From NCBI GenBank assembly GCA_900552145.1, contig URYW01000115.1, forward strand, positions 1-5,010: a DNA stretch of 5,010 nucleotides. The letters are read 5' to 3'. Of the stretch, positions 4,877 to 5,010 are shown piece after piece (position 1 is the first letter of the stretch; the number at the start of each line of letters is the position of its first letter). A program made the position numbers and the translations under genes. The notes below the pieces were generated by a model. It made no database searches. It was not told where the DNA came from and saw only the letters and a list, made by a program, of their open reading frames with translations. This DNA is from an uncultured Collinsella sp. GTDB lineage: Bacteria > Actinomycetota > Coriobacteriia > Coriobacteriales > Coriobacteriaceae.

Positions 4877-4914
4877 AGCGTCTGAGTATCGTAGGTTTCG
4901 GATCGACGGGGCGA

Positions 4915-5010
4915 TCAGTGTTCGCTGCTGTAATTGGGCGCCTCGCTGGTGATCGTCACGTCGTGCGGGTGGTTTTCGGTCACGCCGTTGGCGGTAGTGC
5001 GGATGAGCCG
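4915..5010 (-). CDS. guaB: IMP dehydrogenase, C-terminal end (partial)
   Basis: Thirty-one residues ending at a TGA (4917-4915) read RLIRTTANGVTENHPHDVT then ITSEAPNYSSEH. This matches the end of IMP dehydrogenase, where ESHPHDV-ITxEAPNYS is typical. GuaB oxidises IMP to XMP, the substrate of GMP synthetase. It lies 38 bases before guaA on the same strand, the guaB-guaA order being a common purine operon. The rest of the gene lies beyond the window. Confidence 0.85.
   Translation of the reverse strand, partial: RLIRTTANGVTENHPHDVTITSEAPNYSSEH

Overview
The window reads as a metagenome-assembled piece of human-gut DNA. Its core resembles a Coriobacteriia actinomycete, Collinsella-like: high GC, strong AAGGAG/GAGGAG ribosome binding sites, and metG, queH and queA proteins of the kind seen in that group. 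This assignment is from memory of protein families; no search was run.

Layout. Positions 956 down to 1 (minus) hold an open frame that starts as an atypical methionyl-tRNA synthetase (residues about 1-230). It then changes without a break into the middle of a YggS/PLPBP pyridoxal-phosphate homeostasis protein. A 132-base divergent promoter region follows. On the plus strand lie a DUF3267-type membrane zinc peptidase (1089-1655), queH (1666-2241) and queA (2306-3523). QueA builds epoxyqueuosine on tRNA and QueH reduces it to queuosine, so the pair makes up the last two steps of queuosine synthesis. The peptidase and queH are almost certainly co-transcribed, because the queH ribosome binding site overlaps the peptidase stop codon. 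queA may also have its own promoter.

From 3524 to 3922 there is no gene. This stretch carries five different inverted repeats in a row, several of them perfect over 12-18 bp. The first and second probably end queA transcripts. The last, read on the minus strand, is a good intrinsic terminator for the gene beyond it. The third and fourth carry a shared GGG-CAGGTTA-like word that resembles REP/RAYT-associated palindromes.

From 4876 down to 3923 (minus) a second hybrid frame occurs: a complete GMP synthetase glutaminase domain runs at residues 1 to about 205-211 into a coiled-coil protein with a C-terminal membrane anchor. Upstream on the same strand is the C-terminal end of IMP dehydrogenase (5010-4915), giving a guaB-guaA order. 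The gua proteins look like Bacteroidota (Alistipes-like), and guaA lacks a Shine-Dalgarno sequence, unlike the core genes.

Main interpretation: both fusions swap genes in mid-domain, both fall on short words that two unrelated genes could share, and both leave the enzyme without an essential half. They are best explained as chimeric assembly joins between different gut organisms, not as new fusion proteins. The palindrome-rich intergenic stretch is the most interesting part that is probably real.
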